Assembly (NCBI RefSeq): GCF_900105925.1
Contig: NZ_LT629791.1
Coordinates: 248,001 to 312,000 of the forward strand
Length of the DNA: 64,000 nt
Reading direction: 5' to 3'
Source of the DNA: Jiangella alkaliphila
Lineage (GTDB): Bacteria; Actinomycetota; Actinomycetes; Jiangellales; Jiangellaceae
Part shown: piece by piece, positions 16,396-25,153 of the stretch
How positions within the stretch are numbered: position 1 is the first letter of the stretch
Layout of the letters: each line of letters opens with the position of its first letter
Made by a program: the position numbers and the translations under genes
The notes under the pieces: model-generated
What the model was told of the DNA's origin: nothing
The model's database searches: none
Seen by the model: the letters and a program-made list of their open reading frames with translations, nothing else

Positions 16396-17540
16396 CGCGG
16401 GCCTGCGTCAGAGAAGAGGGAATGGCCCGGCGCGTACCGCTCCAGCGCGTCGGCGTCGAGCCGCACCCCGAGCCCCGGCGACGACGGCACCGGCAGCAGC
16501 CCGTCGGCGTCCAGCGCGAACCCGCCCGCGGCCAGCTCGTCGATGTAGGCCGACCCGGTCTTGTACTCCACCAGCTCGGTCCCGGGCAGCGCCGCCGCCA
16601 GGTGCAGGTCGGCGGCCAGCCCGACGGCGGTGTTCCAGCCGTGCGGGACGAAGCCGACGCCGTACTCGCCGGCCAGCCAGGCCACCCGGCGCGACTCGGA
16701 CAGCCCGCCGCCCTTCGTCGTGTCGGGCTGGACGAGGTCGAAGGCGCCGGCGGTGAGGAACCGGTGGAAGTCCTGCCTCCGGGTCAGCACCTCGCCACCG
16801 GAGATCGGCACCCGCGAGCGCGACCGCAGCGAGACGAAGCCCTCGACGTCATCGGGTCGCAGCGCCTCCTCGAACCAGGCGACGTCGTAGCCGGCCAGCA
16901 TGTCCGACGTCCGCACCGCCCACGACAGGCCGCGAGCCCAGAACGCGTCGGACCCGCCGGCGTCGACGGCCAGCAGCGCGTCCGGCCCGACGGTCTCGCG
17001 CGCGGCCCGCACGATCTCCTCGTCCACCGCGTCGCCGACCCGGCCGAAGGCGCCCCAGCCGATCTTGAACGCCGTGAACCCGAGCGCCACCAGCCGGGCG
17101 AGGTCGTCCTTCAGCACCGGCGGGTCGTCCATCAGCACCGACGCGTACGGCCGGACCCGCTCGCGGTACCGCCCGCCCAGCAACGTGCTGACCGGCAGCC
17201 CGGTGACCTGGCCGAGGATGTCCCACAGCGCGATGTCGATGCCGCTGACGGCGTGCGTGACGGCGCCGCCGCGGCCCAGCCAGAACGTGTGCTCGTGCAG
17301 GATCTGGCTGACCCGGTCCGGCTCTCGCGGGTCGGCGCGGACGGCGAGCGGACGCAGCGTCTCCAGCGCCGCCCGCACCAGCGCCTCGCTGGAGAACACG
17401 CTGCCGATGCCGACGACGCCCTCGTCGGTGTGCACCGCGACCAGCGTGTGGACGTTGTCGTCCGGGTCCAGCTCGCGCGCCCAGCCGCCCTTCGGGGTCG
17501 CGCCGCGCAGTCCGGCCGCCCTGATGTCAGTGATCCGCAT
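16392..17540 (-). CDS. enolase-superfamily enzyme (mandelate racemase/muconate lactonizing type)
   Basis: A 382-residue enzyme with an N-terminal capping domain (1-120) and a TIM barrel. Metal ligands are visible as AVDAGG (D193), WFEEAL (E224 or E225) and ISGGE (E250), with D273 in QPDTTKGGG and H300 in VPHGW forming the His-Asp dyad of acid-sugar dehydratases. The second-strand motif is FKIGWG: K159 is present, but the second Lys of the common K-x-K is Gly. A sugar-acid dehydratase is the best guess. The start overlaps the upstream fusion gene by 14 bases. Confidence 0.85.
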   Translation of the reverse strand: MRITDIRAAGLRGATPKGGWARELDPDDNVHTLVAVHTDEGVVGIGSVFSSEALVRAALETLRPLAVRADPREPDRVSQILHEHTFWLGRGGAVTHAVSGIDIALWDILGQVTGLPVSTLLGGRYRERVRPYASVLMDDPPVLKDDLARLVALGFTAFKIGWGAFGRVGDAVDEEIVRAARETVGPDALLAVDAGGSDAFWARGLSWAVRTSDMLAGYDVAWFEEALRPDDVEGFVSLRSRSRVPISGGEVLTRRQDFHRFLTAGAFDLVQPDTTKGGGLSESRRVAWLAGEYGVGFVPHGWNTAVGLAADLHLAAALPGTELVEYKTGSAYIDELAAGGFALDADGLLPVPSSPGLGVRLDADALERYAPGHSLFSDAGPR

Positions 17541-20373
17541 GATCCCTCTCCACGTCGATGACGACCGCCTCGCCGGCGGCCAGCTCGAGCTCCGTCCCCG
17601 CGACCGGCCGCGGCGCCGCGCCGGTCGTCGACAGCACCACCCGCCCGGTCACGGACGACGGCACCGTCGCCGGCCGGTCGGTCAGGTTGAGCAGGACGAG
17701 CTTCCGGTCGCTCCCCGCGGACCGGGTGTAGGCGAGGACCGAGTCGGTTCCGCCGGCGAACGCGATCGAGCCGCGACGCAGCGCCGGCGACGCGTGCCGC
17801 AGCCGGGTCAGCGCCCGGTACAGCCGCAGCATCGACGCCGGATCGGCCAGCTGAGCGGCCACGTTGAGCGTCGCGACGTCATGCGACACCGGCAGCCACA
17901 GCCGCGACTCGTCCGCCGTGGAGAAGCCGCCGGTCGCGCCGTCCGTCCACGGCATCGGGGTACGGGACGGGTCCCGGCTCACGCCGCCGTGGGTGCGGGC
18001 GAAGTAGTCGCGCTGCCGATCGACCGGCACCGGCTGGTCGGTCATGCCCAGCTCGTCGGCGTACAGCAGGCACGGCGTCGCGGCCAGCGTGAGCAGCAGG
18101 ACAGCCGCGACCCGCGCCTGCGCCGGGCCCAGCCGCGTCGCCAGCCGCGGCCGGTCGTGGTTGCCCAGTGCGACGATCGGCCAGGCGCCGTCCGGCAGCG
18201 CCGCGTACAACGCCTCCAGCTCCGAGCGCAGCAGGTCGGCCCGCCAGTGCGTCTCCAGCAGCCGGAACGGGAACGGCAGGTGCATCCCGGCGGCGTAGTA
18301 CGCGGCCCAGTCCGCCCACGGCATCGCCTCGATCTCGGCGATCGTCACGCGGCCGCCCGCGTACTCGTCGGCGACGGCGCGGATCTCGGCCAGCGCCGCG
18401 AAGGTGTCCGGGTGCCGCCGGTCGTGGACGTGCAGCTGGGTGCCGAAGTCGGGATGCTGCAGGTCGAACACGTTGTGATGACCCTCGGGCGCCGACGGGT
18501 TGTCGCGGAACTCGGGGTCCTTCATCAGCATGTGCGCGACGTCGATCCGCACGCCGTCCGCACCCCGGTCCAGCCAGAACCGCAGCACGTCCAGCAGCGC
18601 CTTGCGGACCTCGGGGTTGCGCCAGTTGAGGTCCGGCTGCTCGACCAGGTGCGAGTGCAGGTAGTACTGCCCGGTCGGTTCGTCGTACTCCCACACCGAG
18701 CCGCCGGCCTCGCTGGTCCAGTTGTTCGGCTCGTCGCGCCACATGTACCAGTCCCGCTTCGGGTCGTCTCGCGACGAGCGGGACGCGACGAACCACGGGT
18801 GCTGGTCGGACGTGTGGTTCGGGATGTAGTCGACGATCACCCGGATGCCCCGCTCATGGGCGGCGGCGACCAGCCGGTCGAACGTCCCGAGCGTCCCGAA
18901 GACCGGCTCGACGTCGAGGTAGTCGGACACGTCGAAGCCCTGGTCCAGCAGCGGCGACCGGAAGAACGGCCCGGTCCAGACCGCATCGACGCCCAGGTCG
19001 CGCAGGTAGTCCAGGCCCTCGATCAGCCCCTCCAGGTCGCCGATGCCGTCGCCGGACCCGTCGCGGAAGCTGGGCAGGTGGCACTCGTAGACGACGGCGC
19101 CGCGCCACCACTCCGGATCGGCGGACCCGCGGAGCAGCCCGGCCGCCCGCACCCCCGCCGCGACCAGGTCGTCCGAGATGTCCGGCCGGAACGGCAGGTG
19201 ACCGGCGATGATCGGCACCTCGTAGGCCGGGTACGGGTCGGCCGGCGGCTCGTACGCGTCGTGCGTCGGCGCGTAGCCGAGCCAGCCGTTCGTCGTCGAC
19301 AGCACCAGGCAGTGCTCGCCCAGCGCCTCCACCAGCCGCCGCTTGATGCCGTCGAACACCTCGACGTTGTAGCCGAGCAGCGTCAGCGGGCCGAGCCGCA
19401 GTGCGTGCACCCACAGCGGCCGGCGCACCTCTCGCCCCTCCTCCAGCGCGGCGACGGTGCGGCGCAGCGACAGGGACGTGACGTCGTCGCCCTCGTCGCG
19501 GCGTTTGCGCAGCTCATCGAGGTCGTACGGGGCCAGCTCGTACGGGATCTCCTGCTTGACGACGGCGACGGCGTCGTCCTCGACCGGGGTGCTCCCGGCG
19601 ATGCCGGCGGTGACGGCGTCGGCGAACCGGCCGGCGAACAGCTCCAGCGCGACCATCGACTCGTCCGCCGGGCCGTGTGCGTACAGCGGGTTGACGTCGC
19701 CGAGCGCGCCCTGCAGGAACACCCCGGTCGCGCCGGGGTGCGCCGCTTCGACGATCCGCAGCGCCTCGCCCGGGAAGTCGCCGTGCACGGCCGACGTCGA
19801 CTCGCAGCAGATCACCGGGTGACACGAGTACGACGCGACGAACCCGGCCAGCGCGCCGTCGTGGTCGACCCGCAGCACGTGCACGCCGGAATCGATCAGT
19901 GCCGGGTCGCGCGACGGCAGCATGCGGTTGTGCGCGAACTCCTCTAGGGGGACGACGGCGTGCCGCACGGTCGCGGGGGCGAGCCCGCGCACCGCCGCGA
20001 CGCACGCGCGGGCGATGAGGTCCGCGACCCCCGCGACGTACTGCTCGTCCGGCGCGCCCCAGCCCACGTTCTCGACGGTGGCCGGGCCGGAGTGGTTGTG
20101 CGTGGCGTGGACGACGACCTCGTCCGGCCGCCAGCCGGTCGCGGCGGCGACCCGCGCGGCCACGTCGTCGACGATCGAGGCCGCCACGCCCAGCAGGTCG
20201 CAGCTGACCAGCACCCAGCGCCCGCCGTCGGCACCGGCGACCGCGACGGCCCGGGCGTACAGCGGGGCGTGCACGGACGTCGCCCGGCGGCGCAGGAACG
20301 GGCCGAAGCCGGCCAGCTCGACGCCCAGCGGCGGGGTGAGGTCGGTCCGGCCGAAGCCGATCCGCAAGGTCAT
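17527..20373 (-). CDS. fusion protein: ceramidase-like N-domain plus GH13 alpha-amylase-family C-domain
   Basis: A single 948-residue open frame. Residues 1-420 match the neutral/alkaline ceramidase-like family, with ITPP-like LTPPLGVELAGFG, HATHNHSGP as metal-binding block, SYSCHPVICC and LQGALGDVNPLY. Residues from about 430 form a complete GH13 enzyme starting at WWRGAVVYECHLPSFRDGSGDG. It has DYIPNHTS, the nucleophile in GVRIDVAH (near 608), the acid/base Glu in TIAEIEAMPW (near 678), ALGNHD (near 741) and RTPMPWTDGATGGFS, plus a C-terminal beta domain. There is no signal peptide. The ATG at 20373 lies eight bases from the permease stop. No stop or frameshift is visible at the junction (19120-19170). 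Confidence 0.85.
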   Translation of the reverse strand: MTLRIGFGRTDLTPPLGVELAGFGPFLRRRATSVHAPLYARAVAVAGADGGRWVLVSCDLLGVAASIVDDVAARVAAATGWRPDEVVVHATHNHSGPATVENVGWGAPDEQYVAGVADLIARACVAAVRGLAPATVRHAVVPLEEFAHNRMLPSRDPALIDSGVHVLRVDHDGALAGFVASYSCHPVICCESTSAVHGDFPGEALRIVEAAHPGATGVFLQGALGDVNPLYAHGPADESMVALELFAGRFADAVTAGIAGSTPVEDDAVAVVKQEIPYELAPYDLDELRKRRDEGDDVTSLSLRRTVAALEEGREVRRPLWVHALRLGPLTLLGYNVEVFDGIKRRLVEALGEHCLVLSTTNGWLGYAPTHDAYEPPADPYPAYEVPIIAGHLPFRPDISDDLVAAGVRAAGLLRGSADPEWWRGAVVYECHLPSFRDGSGDGIGDLEGLIEGLDYLRDLGVDAVWTGPFFRSPLLDQGFDVSDYLDVEPVFGTLGTFDRLVAAAHERGIRVIVDYIPNHTSDQHPWFVASRSSRDDPKRDWYMWRDEPNNWTSEAGGSVWEYDEPTGQYYLHSHLVEQPDLNWRNPEVRKALLDVLRFWLDRGADGVRIDVAHMLMKDPEFRDNPSAPEGHHNVFDLQHPDFGTQLHVHDRRHPDTFAALAEIRAVADEYAGGRVTIAEIEAMPWADWAAYYAAGMHLPFPFRLLETHWRADLLRSELEALYAALPDGAWPIVALGNHDRPRLATRLGPAQARVAAVLLLTLAATPCLLYADELGMTDQPVPVDRQRDYFARTHGGVSRDPSRTPMPWTDGATGGFSTADESRLWLPVSHDVATLNVAAQLADPASMLRLYRALTRLRHASPALRRGSIAFAGGTDSVLAYTRSAGSDRKLVLLNLTDRPATVPSSVTGRVVLSTTGAAPRPVAGTELELAAGEAVVIDVERDHADH

Positions 20374-20380
20374 GGTCAGG

Positions 20381-21247
20381 TCATCCTTTCGAGACACCGG
20401 CCAGCAGGCCGCGGACGAAGTGCCGTTGCAGCGCGACGAACACGGCCATCGGCACCAGCACGGACAGCACGGCGGCGGACGTGAGGATCTCCCAGCCGTC
20501 GCCGCGCGAGGCGACCAGCTGCGACACCGCGACGGTCATCGGCGCGACATCGCGGAAGCCGCCGAGGAAGATCAGCGCGACCAGCAGGTCGTTCCACGTC
20601 CACACGAAGTCGAAGATGGCCAGCGCCGCGAGCGCCGGCCGGGCCACTGGAAGCACGATGGAGAGGAAGATCTGGCTCCGGCTCGCGCCGTCCATCTCCG
20701 CCGCCTCGAACAGTTCGCGCGGGATGGCGGCGAAGAAGTTGTGCAGCAGGTAGACGGCGAACGGCAGCCCGAAGCCCAGGTGCACCAGCCAGATGCCGAG
20801 GAAGCTACCGGTGAGGTCCAGCGTGTTGAACACCCGCAGCAGCGGCACCAGCGTGATCTGGATCGGCACGATGATCAGCGCGACGACGGTCAGCAGCACC
20901 GCCGACCGCAGCCGGAACCGCATGCCGGCCAGCGCGTACGCCGCGGCCGCGCCGAGCGCCACCGTCAGCACCGTCGCCGGCACCACCACAGCGAGGCTGT
21001 TGAACAGGCTCAACGCCATGCCGTCGCGGTCGAGCACCCGCCGGTAGTTCTCCAGCGTGTAGTCGCCGGGCAGCGCGAACGACTCCCACCACCCCGACGA
21101 CAGCACCGCCCACGACGGCCGGAACGCGCTGACCACCAGGCCGAGCAGCGGCACCGCCCAGATCACCGCGACGCCGACCACCACGACGTGCAACGGCACC
21201 CGCCGCCACCACGCCGGCCGCACGCGCACCGCTCCCGCCGCCGTCAT
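20381..21247 (-). CDS. carbohydrate ABC transporter permease, MalG type
   Basis: A 288-residue inner-membrane permease of a CUT1 sugar importer. The first helix is LHVVVVGVAVIWAVPLLGLVVSAF. The large periplasmic loop with LENYRRVL and the C-terminal EAA loop (IPRELFEAAEMDGASRSQIF) are typical of MalG-like subunits. The frame extends upstream to 21676, but the ATG at 21247 overlaps the MalF-type stop (ATGA), so it is the natural start. The gene sits between its partner permease and the fusion hydrolase. Confidence 0.92.
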   Translation of the reverse strand: MTAAGAVRVRPAWWRRVPLHVVVVGVAVIWAVPLLGLVVSAFRPSWAVLSSGWWESFALPGDYTLENYRRVLDRDGMALSLFNSLAVVVPATVLTVALGAAAAYALAGMRFRLRSAVLLTVVALIIVPIQITLVPLLRVFNTLDLTGSFLGIWLVHLGFGLPFAVYLLHNFFAAIPRELFEAAEMDGASRSQIFLSIVLPVARPALAALAIFDFVWTWNDLLVALIFLGGFRDVAPMTVAVSQLVASRGDGWEILTSAAVLSVLVPMAVFVALQRHFVRGLLAGVSKG

Positions 21248-22215
21248 GCCGCCGCGCTCTCCCGCCGGAACTGCCGCACGTTGAACACCATGATCGGCAC
21301 GACGGTGAGCATGAGGATCGTCGCGACCGCCCCGGCCAGCCCGTTGTCCTTCGCGGTGAACAGCGCCCGGTACATGACCGTCGACAGCACGTCGGTGCCG
21401 TAGTTGCCGTTGGTCATCACGTACACGATGTCGAACGCCTTGAGCGCGGTCACCGTCATCGTCGTCGCGACGACCACGACGGTCGGCACCAGGAACGGCA
21501 GCGTGACGTGCCGGAACGCCGCCCACTCCGACGCGCCGTCCAGCCGGGCCGCCTCCAGCAGCTCGCCCGGCACCGAGCGCAGTGCCGCGTCGAAGATCAC
21601 CATCGCGAACCCGGCCTGCGTCCACAGCGTCGCGCCGATCAGCGCGTAGTTGTTCGTCGCGGTGTCGACGATCCACGCGACCGGCTCGCCGCCCAGCGCC
21701 GTCACGACGGCGTTCAACGTCGCGGTCTGCGGGGCGCCGGGCGGCTGGTAGTCGTACATGAAGCTCCAGATCACCCCGGCCGCGACGGCCGAGATCGCGA
21801 TCGGCAGGAACAGCGCGGCCTTGACCAGCGCGCCGTAGCGCACCCGGTCGGCCAGCACGGCGATGGCCAGCCCGGCCAGCACCGCGAGCGTCGGCAGCAG
21901 CACCACCCAGAGCACGGTGTTGCGCAGCGCGACGCGGGTGACCTCGTCGGACAGCGTCTGCGTGTAGTTGGCGAACCCCGCGAACCCGCCGTCGTCATCG
22001 ACGAAGCTCCACCCGACCGTGACGACCGCCGGGAAGGCCAGCGCCAGCAGCACCATCGCGACCGCCGGGCCGGCGAACAGCCACGGCACCAGCCGCCGGT
22101 ACGCGCCCCGCGGCAGCGCCGCCAGCGCACGGTCGCCGAGGCGCAGGTAGGCCCAGCCGGCGACGACGATCACGGCCGTCGCCGCCAGCGTGAGGACGAT
22201 GCGATCGGCGATCAT
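21244..22215 (-). CDS. carbohydrate ABC transporter permease, MalF type
   Basis: A 323-residue permease with an extra N-terminal helix (LTLAATAVIVVAGWAYL), then PWLFAGPAVAMVLLALAF and the rest of a MalF-like core. The EAA loop reads VPGELLEAARLDGASEWAAF. The leading helix before the core is a common variant in actinobacterial systems. Both ends overlap neighbours by four bases, which supports coupled translation with the binding protein and the MalG-type subunit. Confidence 0.92.
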   Translation of the reverse strand: MIADRIVLTLAATAVIVVAGWAYLRLGDRALAALPRGAYRRLVPWLFAGPAVAMVLLALAFPAVVTVGWSFVDDDGGFAGFANYTQTLSDEVTRVALRNTVLWVVLLPTLAVLAGLAIAVLADRVRYGALVKAALFLPIAISAVAAGVIWSFMYDYQPPGAPQTATLNAVVTALGGEPVAWIVDTATNNYALIGATLWTQAGFAMVIFDAALRSVPGELLEAARLDGASEWAAFRHVTLPFLVPTVVVVATTMTVTALKAFDIVYVMTNGNYGTDVLSTVMYRALFTAKDNGLAGAVATILMLTVVPIMVFNVRQFRRESAAA

Positions 22216-23564
22216 CCCCGGGCGTCCTCGATGCCCTGCAGGATCGCGTCCAGGTCGCCCGGCTCCTGCGCGAACGCCAGCCCGGACTGCCAGAACGCGT
22301 CCACCTCGGACTGCGGCATCAGCGAGTTGCCCAGCGGGTACGTCGCCTCCGCCGCGGTCAGGACTTCCTGAGCGCGGCGCAGGAACGGGTCCTCGTACGC
22401 GTCGGCCGGCACCGTGACGTTCGGCGACAGCCAGCGGCCGGTCGCCGCGACCAGCGTGCCCGCCTCGGTGGAGGCGAGGTACCGGGTGAGCGCGGCCGAC
22501 TGCGGCGTCTCGTTGACCAGGCCGAGGATCTCGCCGGAGAACGAGGAGATGCCCGGATGCTCGGGATTGAAGTCCGGCGCGGGGAAGAAGTCGAGGTCCT
22601 CACCCGGCACCAGGTCGGGGAACGCGTCGGTGATGATGCCGCCCATGAACGTCGCCTGCTGGAGCAGGTAGCAGCCGGGCTCCGGCGCGAACATCGGGTT
22701 GGCCGCCTGGGAGAAGTCGGTGCTGAGCACCGTCGTCGTGCCGCCGTAGACCATGCCGTCGGCGATCATCTCGCCGTACGTCTGGTAGGCCTGCGCGACC
22801 TGCGGCGACGTCCACGGCTCGGCGCCCTCGCGCCAGGCGCGGTGGAACTCCGGACCGGCCTGGCGGAGCAGGATCTCGTCGATGAAGTCCGCGGCCGGCC
22901 AGCCGCTCGCGGCGCCGCTCTCCAGCCCGACGCACCACGGCGTCTCGCCGGCGGCTGCCTTCTCCGCGGCCCAGGTCTGCAGCTCGTCCCAGCTCTCCGG
23001 CTCGGTCGGGCCGTCGTAGCGGCGCGGGTCGTACCAGATCAGGCCGCCCAGGTTGACGGTGCTGTACAGGCCGAACAGCTCGCCGCCGGCCGTGCCGGTC
23101 TCGAGCATGCTGGCCGGGTAGTTCGCGCTGAGCACGGCGTCGTCGACCACCGTTGCGAGGTCGACGAGGGCGCCCTGCTCGGCCAGCGCCGCCATCTCGC
23201 CGATGGCCGGCGTGGCGACGAGGTCGGGCGGGTTGCCGCCGTCGATGCGGGTCTGCAGGACGGCGGCGAAGTCGCGGGTGCCCTCGTAGCGCACCTCGAT
23301 GCCGGTGGCGTCCTCGAACGGCGCGACCACGCTGAGGAACGCGTCGAGCTCCTCGCCGCCCAGCACGCCGAGCATCGTCACGCTGCCGCCGAGCTCCTCG
23401 CCGTCGGCTGCCGCGAGCGCGGCTTCTTCGGCGGCGGCGACCGCGGCGTCGTCGGCCGCCGGTTCCTCCGGACGGGCGGACTGGTCGCCGCTGCTGCACG
23501 CGGCCAGCGCGGTGATGACGGCACCCGCCGCGACCAGCGCGGTCCCACGGTGACGCAGGTTCAT
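22212..23564 (-). CDS. extracellular solute-binding lipoprotein of sugar ABC importer
   Basis: A 450-residue binding protein. The N-terminus is a lipoprotein signal (LRHRGTALVAAGAVITALAAC, Cys at about residue 23), followed by an acidic Ala/Glu-rich linker and an SBP_bac_1-like body with VTMLGVLGGEELDAF, then IEVRYEGTRDFAAVLQTRIDGG and NPPDLVATPAIGEMAALA. The start at 23564 is fixed by GAGGAG eight bases upstream. An upstream extension to 23753 would run through the promoter region. It is the first gene of the leftward operon, divergent from the GntR gene. Confidence 0.92.
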   Translation of the reverse strand: MNLRHRGTALVAAGAVITALAACSSGDQSARPEEPAADDAAVAAAEEAALAAADGEELGGSVTMLGVLGGEELDAFLSVVAPFEDATGIEVRYEGTRDFAAVLQTRIDGGNPPDLVATPAIGEMAALAEQGALVDLATVVDDAVLSANYPASMLETGTAGGELFGLYSTVNLGGLIWYDPRRYDGPTEPESWDELQTWAAEKAAAGETPWCVGLESGAASGWPAADFIDEILLRQAGPEFHRAWREGAEPWTSPQVAQAYQTYGEMIADGMVYGGTTTVLSTDFSQAANPMFAPEPGCYLLQQATFMGGIITDAFPDLVPGEDLDFFPAPDFNPEHPGISSFSGEILGLVNETPQSAALTRYLASTEAGTLVAATGRWLSPNVTVPADAYEDPFLRRAQEVLTAAEATYPLGNSLMPQSEVDAFWQSGLAFAQEPGDLDAILQGIEDARG

Positions 23565-23636
23565 GGTCGGCTCCTCGGTTCGTCGGGATGGCCGGTGGGT
23601 TTCGTAGAGCGGGACCGTAGCAGGGTCGACGGCCGA

Positions 23637-23669
23637 TTGTCGACAGTCGCTCATATGCTCTAGGATCAT
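23637..23669 (+). promoter_or_regulatory. predicted promoter and GntR-type operator
   Basis: TTGTCG (23637-23642), an 18-base spacer and TAGGAT (23661-23666) form a plausible promoter for the GntR operon. An imperfect palindrome, ATGCTCTAGGATCAT (23655-23669; symmetric bases ATG-n-TC-nnn-GA-n-CAT), covers the -10, which suits autoregulation. Confidence 0.45.
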
Positions 23670-23702
23670 GGCCATGCACCCTCGAAACGGCGGAGGTCTT
23701 CC

Positions 23703-24374
23703 ATGAGCGGGCTGGGCTTGCGCCGGGTTCCGAGCCTGTCGCGGCGCGAGCACGTCGCCGAGATCCTGCGTGAGGCGATCACCAGCGGCCGGCTCAAACC
23801 GGGCGACCGGCTGATCGAGCTCGACCTCGCCGCCGAGCTGGGCACCAGCCGCGCCCCCATCCGCGAGGCGCTGCGCCAGCTCGAGCAGGAGGGGCTGGTC
23901 GCGTCCTATCCGTACCGCGGCAGCGAGGTGCTCGGCGTCTCACAGGACGAGGTCGAGCAGGTGCTGGTGCCGATCCGGATCACCCTGGAACGGTTCGCGT
24001 TCGGCAAGGCGCTGGACAAGCTGACCGACGACGACCTCGACGCCCTGCAGGGCATGGTCGACGACATGCTCGCCGCTGCGTCGGCGGGCGAGGCCGAACG
24101 GCTGGCCGACCTCGACATCCGGTTCCACGAGCTGGTCATCACCCGCTCCGAGCAGCGGCACTGCCTGCAGATGTGGAAGACCATCCAGCCGCGGGTGCGG
24201 GCGTACTTCCGCCGCGACGCACCGGCGCACGACGACCCGGCCGAGGTCGCCCGGCAGCACCAGGAGTTGCTGGACGTCCTGCGCGGCGGCGACCGCGACG
24301 CCGTGCTCGACGCCGTCGAGCGGCACATCCACATCCACCTCGCCCCGCGCGGAGCCGGCGACGATGTGGGCTGA
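23703..24374 (+). CDS. GntR-family regulator with FCD effector domain
   Basis: A 223-residue FadR-subfamily regulator. The winged helix occupies residues 8-75 (REHVAEILREAITSGRLKPG, RAPIREALRQLEQEGLV), followed by an all-helical FCD domain with the conserved metal-ligand helix pattern (DLDIRFHELVI, then HQELLDVLRGGD and ERHIHIHLAPRG). Such regulators normally sense organic acids or sugar acids. The ATG at 23703 follows GGAGG. It heads a four-gene operon and faces the sugar importer operon, so it may control both. Confidence 0.9.
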   Translation: MSGLGLRRVPSLSRREHVAEILREAITSGRLKPGDRLIELDLAAELGTSRAPIREALRQLEQEGLVASYPYRGSEVLGVSQDEVEQVLVPIRITLERFAFGKALDKLTDDDLDALQGMVDDMLAAASAGEAERLADLDIRFHELVITRSEQRHCLQMWKTIQPRVRAYFRRDAPAHDDPAEVARQHQELLDVLRGGDRDAVLDAVERHIHIHLAPRGAGDDVG

Positions 24375-25137
24375 GACGGTCGCCGTCACCGGGGCCGGTT
24401 CCGGCATCGGCCGGGCGGTGCTGCTGGCGGCGGCCGCGCGCGGAGCACGGGTGGCGGCGCTGGACGTGAACGAGGCGGCGGCCGCGTCGGTGGCCGAGCA
24501 GGCGCTGACCGCCGGGGCGGCGCGCGCCGTGGCCGTGCGGTGCGACGTCGCGTCCGAGTCGTCGGTGGCCGCGGCGTTCGACACGGTGTCGGCGGCGGTC
24601 GGCGACCCGGGCGCGGTGTACGCCAACGCCGGCATCGAGGTCAACGCCGCCTTGCACGAGTTCCCGGCCGGCGACTGGGAGCGCGTGGTGGCCGTCAACC
24701 TGGTCGGCGTGTTCCTCACCTGCCGTGAGGCGCTGCGCCGGCTGGTCGATGCGGGGCGCGGCGGCTCGGTCGTCTGCACATCGTCGCCGGCCGCCTTCGT
24801 CGGGCACTCCGGCGGCGGCAACAGCGCCTACGCCGCGTCGAAGGGCGGGGTGTCGGCGTTCGTCCGGTCGGCGGCGCTCGACTACGCGCCGTACGGCATC
24901 CGCGTCAACGCCGTCGTTCCGGGCGCGACCGACACCGCGATGCTCACCGCCGGGGGCGCCGACCCGGACCGGCTGCGGGCGGCGGCCGCGACCCAGATCC
25001 CGCTCGGGCGGCTCGGCCGGCCGGACGAGGTGGCCGCGGCGGTTCTGTGGCTGCTGTCCGGGGAATCGTCATACGTGACCGGGTCGCACCTGGTCTGCGA
25101 CGGCGGGCTGATGGCGAAGAGCGCCAACGACTTCTGA
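24364..25137 (+). CDS. short-chain dehydrogenase/reductase
   Basis: A 257-residue classical SDR. The NAD(P)-binding motif TGAGSGIGRA starts at residue 9. Asp near residue 34 (VAALDVNE) favours NAD(H). Next come YANAGIE, the catalytic Ser in CTSSPAAF and the YAASK Tyr/Lys pair. It ends SHLVCDGGLMAKS. The ATG at 24364 lies 11 bases inside the GntR gene. Together with the MDR dehydrogenase two genes on, it suggests sequential oxidation of a sugar or polyol. Confidence 0.9.
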   Translation: MWAETVAVTGAGSGIGRAVLLAAAARGARVAALDVNEAAAASVAEQALTAGAARAVAVRCDVASESSVAAAFDTVSAAVGDPGAVYANAGIEVNAALHEFPAGDWERVVAVNLVGVFLTCREALRRLVDAGRGGSVVCTSSPAAFVGHSGGGNSAYAASKGGVSAFVRSAALDYAPYGIRVNAVVPGATDTAMLTAGGADPDRLRAAAATQIPLGRLGRPDEVAAAVLWLLSGESSYVTGSHLVCDGGLMAKSANDF

Positions 25138-25153
25138 CTTCCGAGGAGGCCTT

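Noticed and set aside
16900-19947. 1,015-codon open frame on the plus strand
   Set aside because: Antisense to the fusion hydrolase and enolase-superfamily genes; low-complexity Arg-rich product and no ribosome-binding site.
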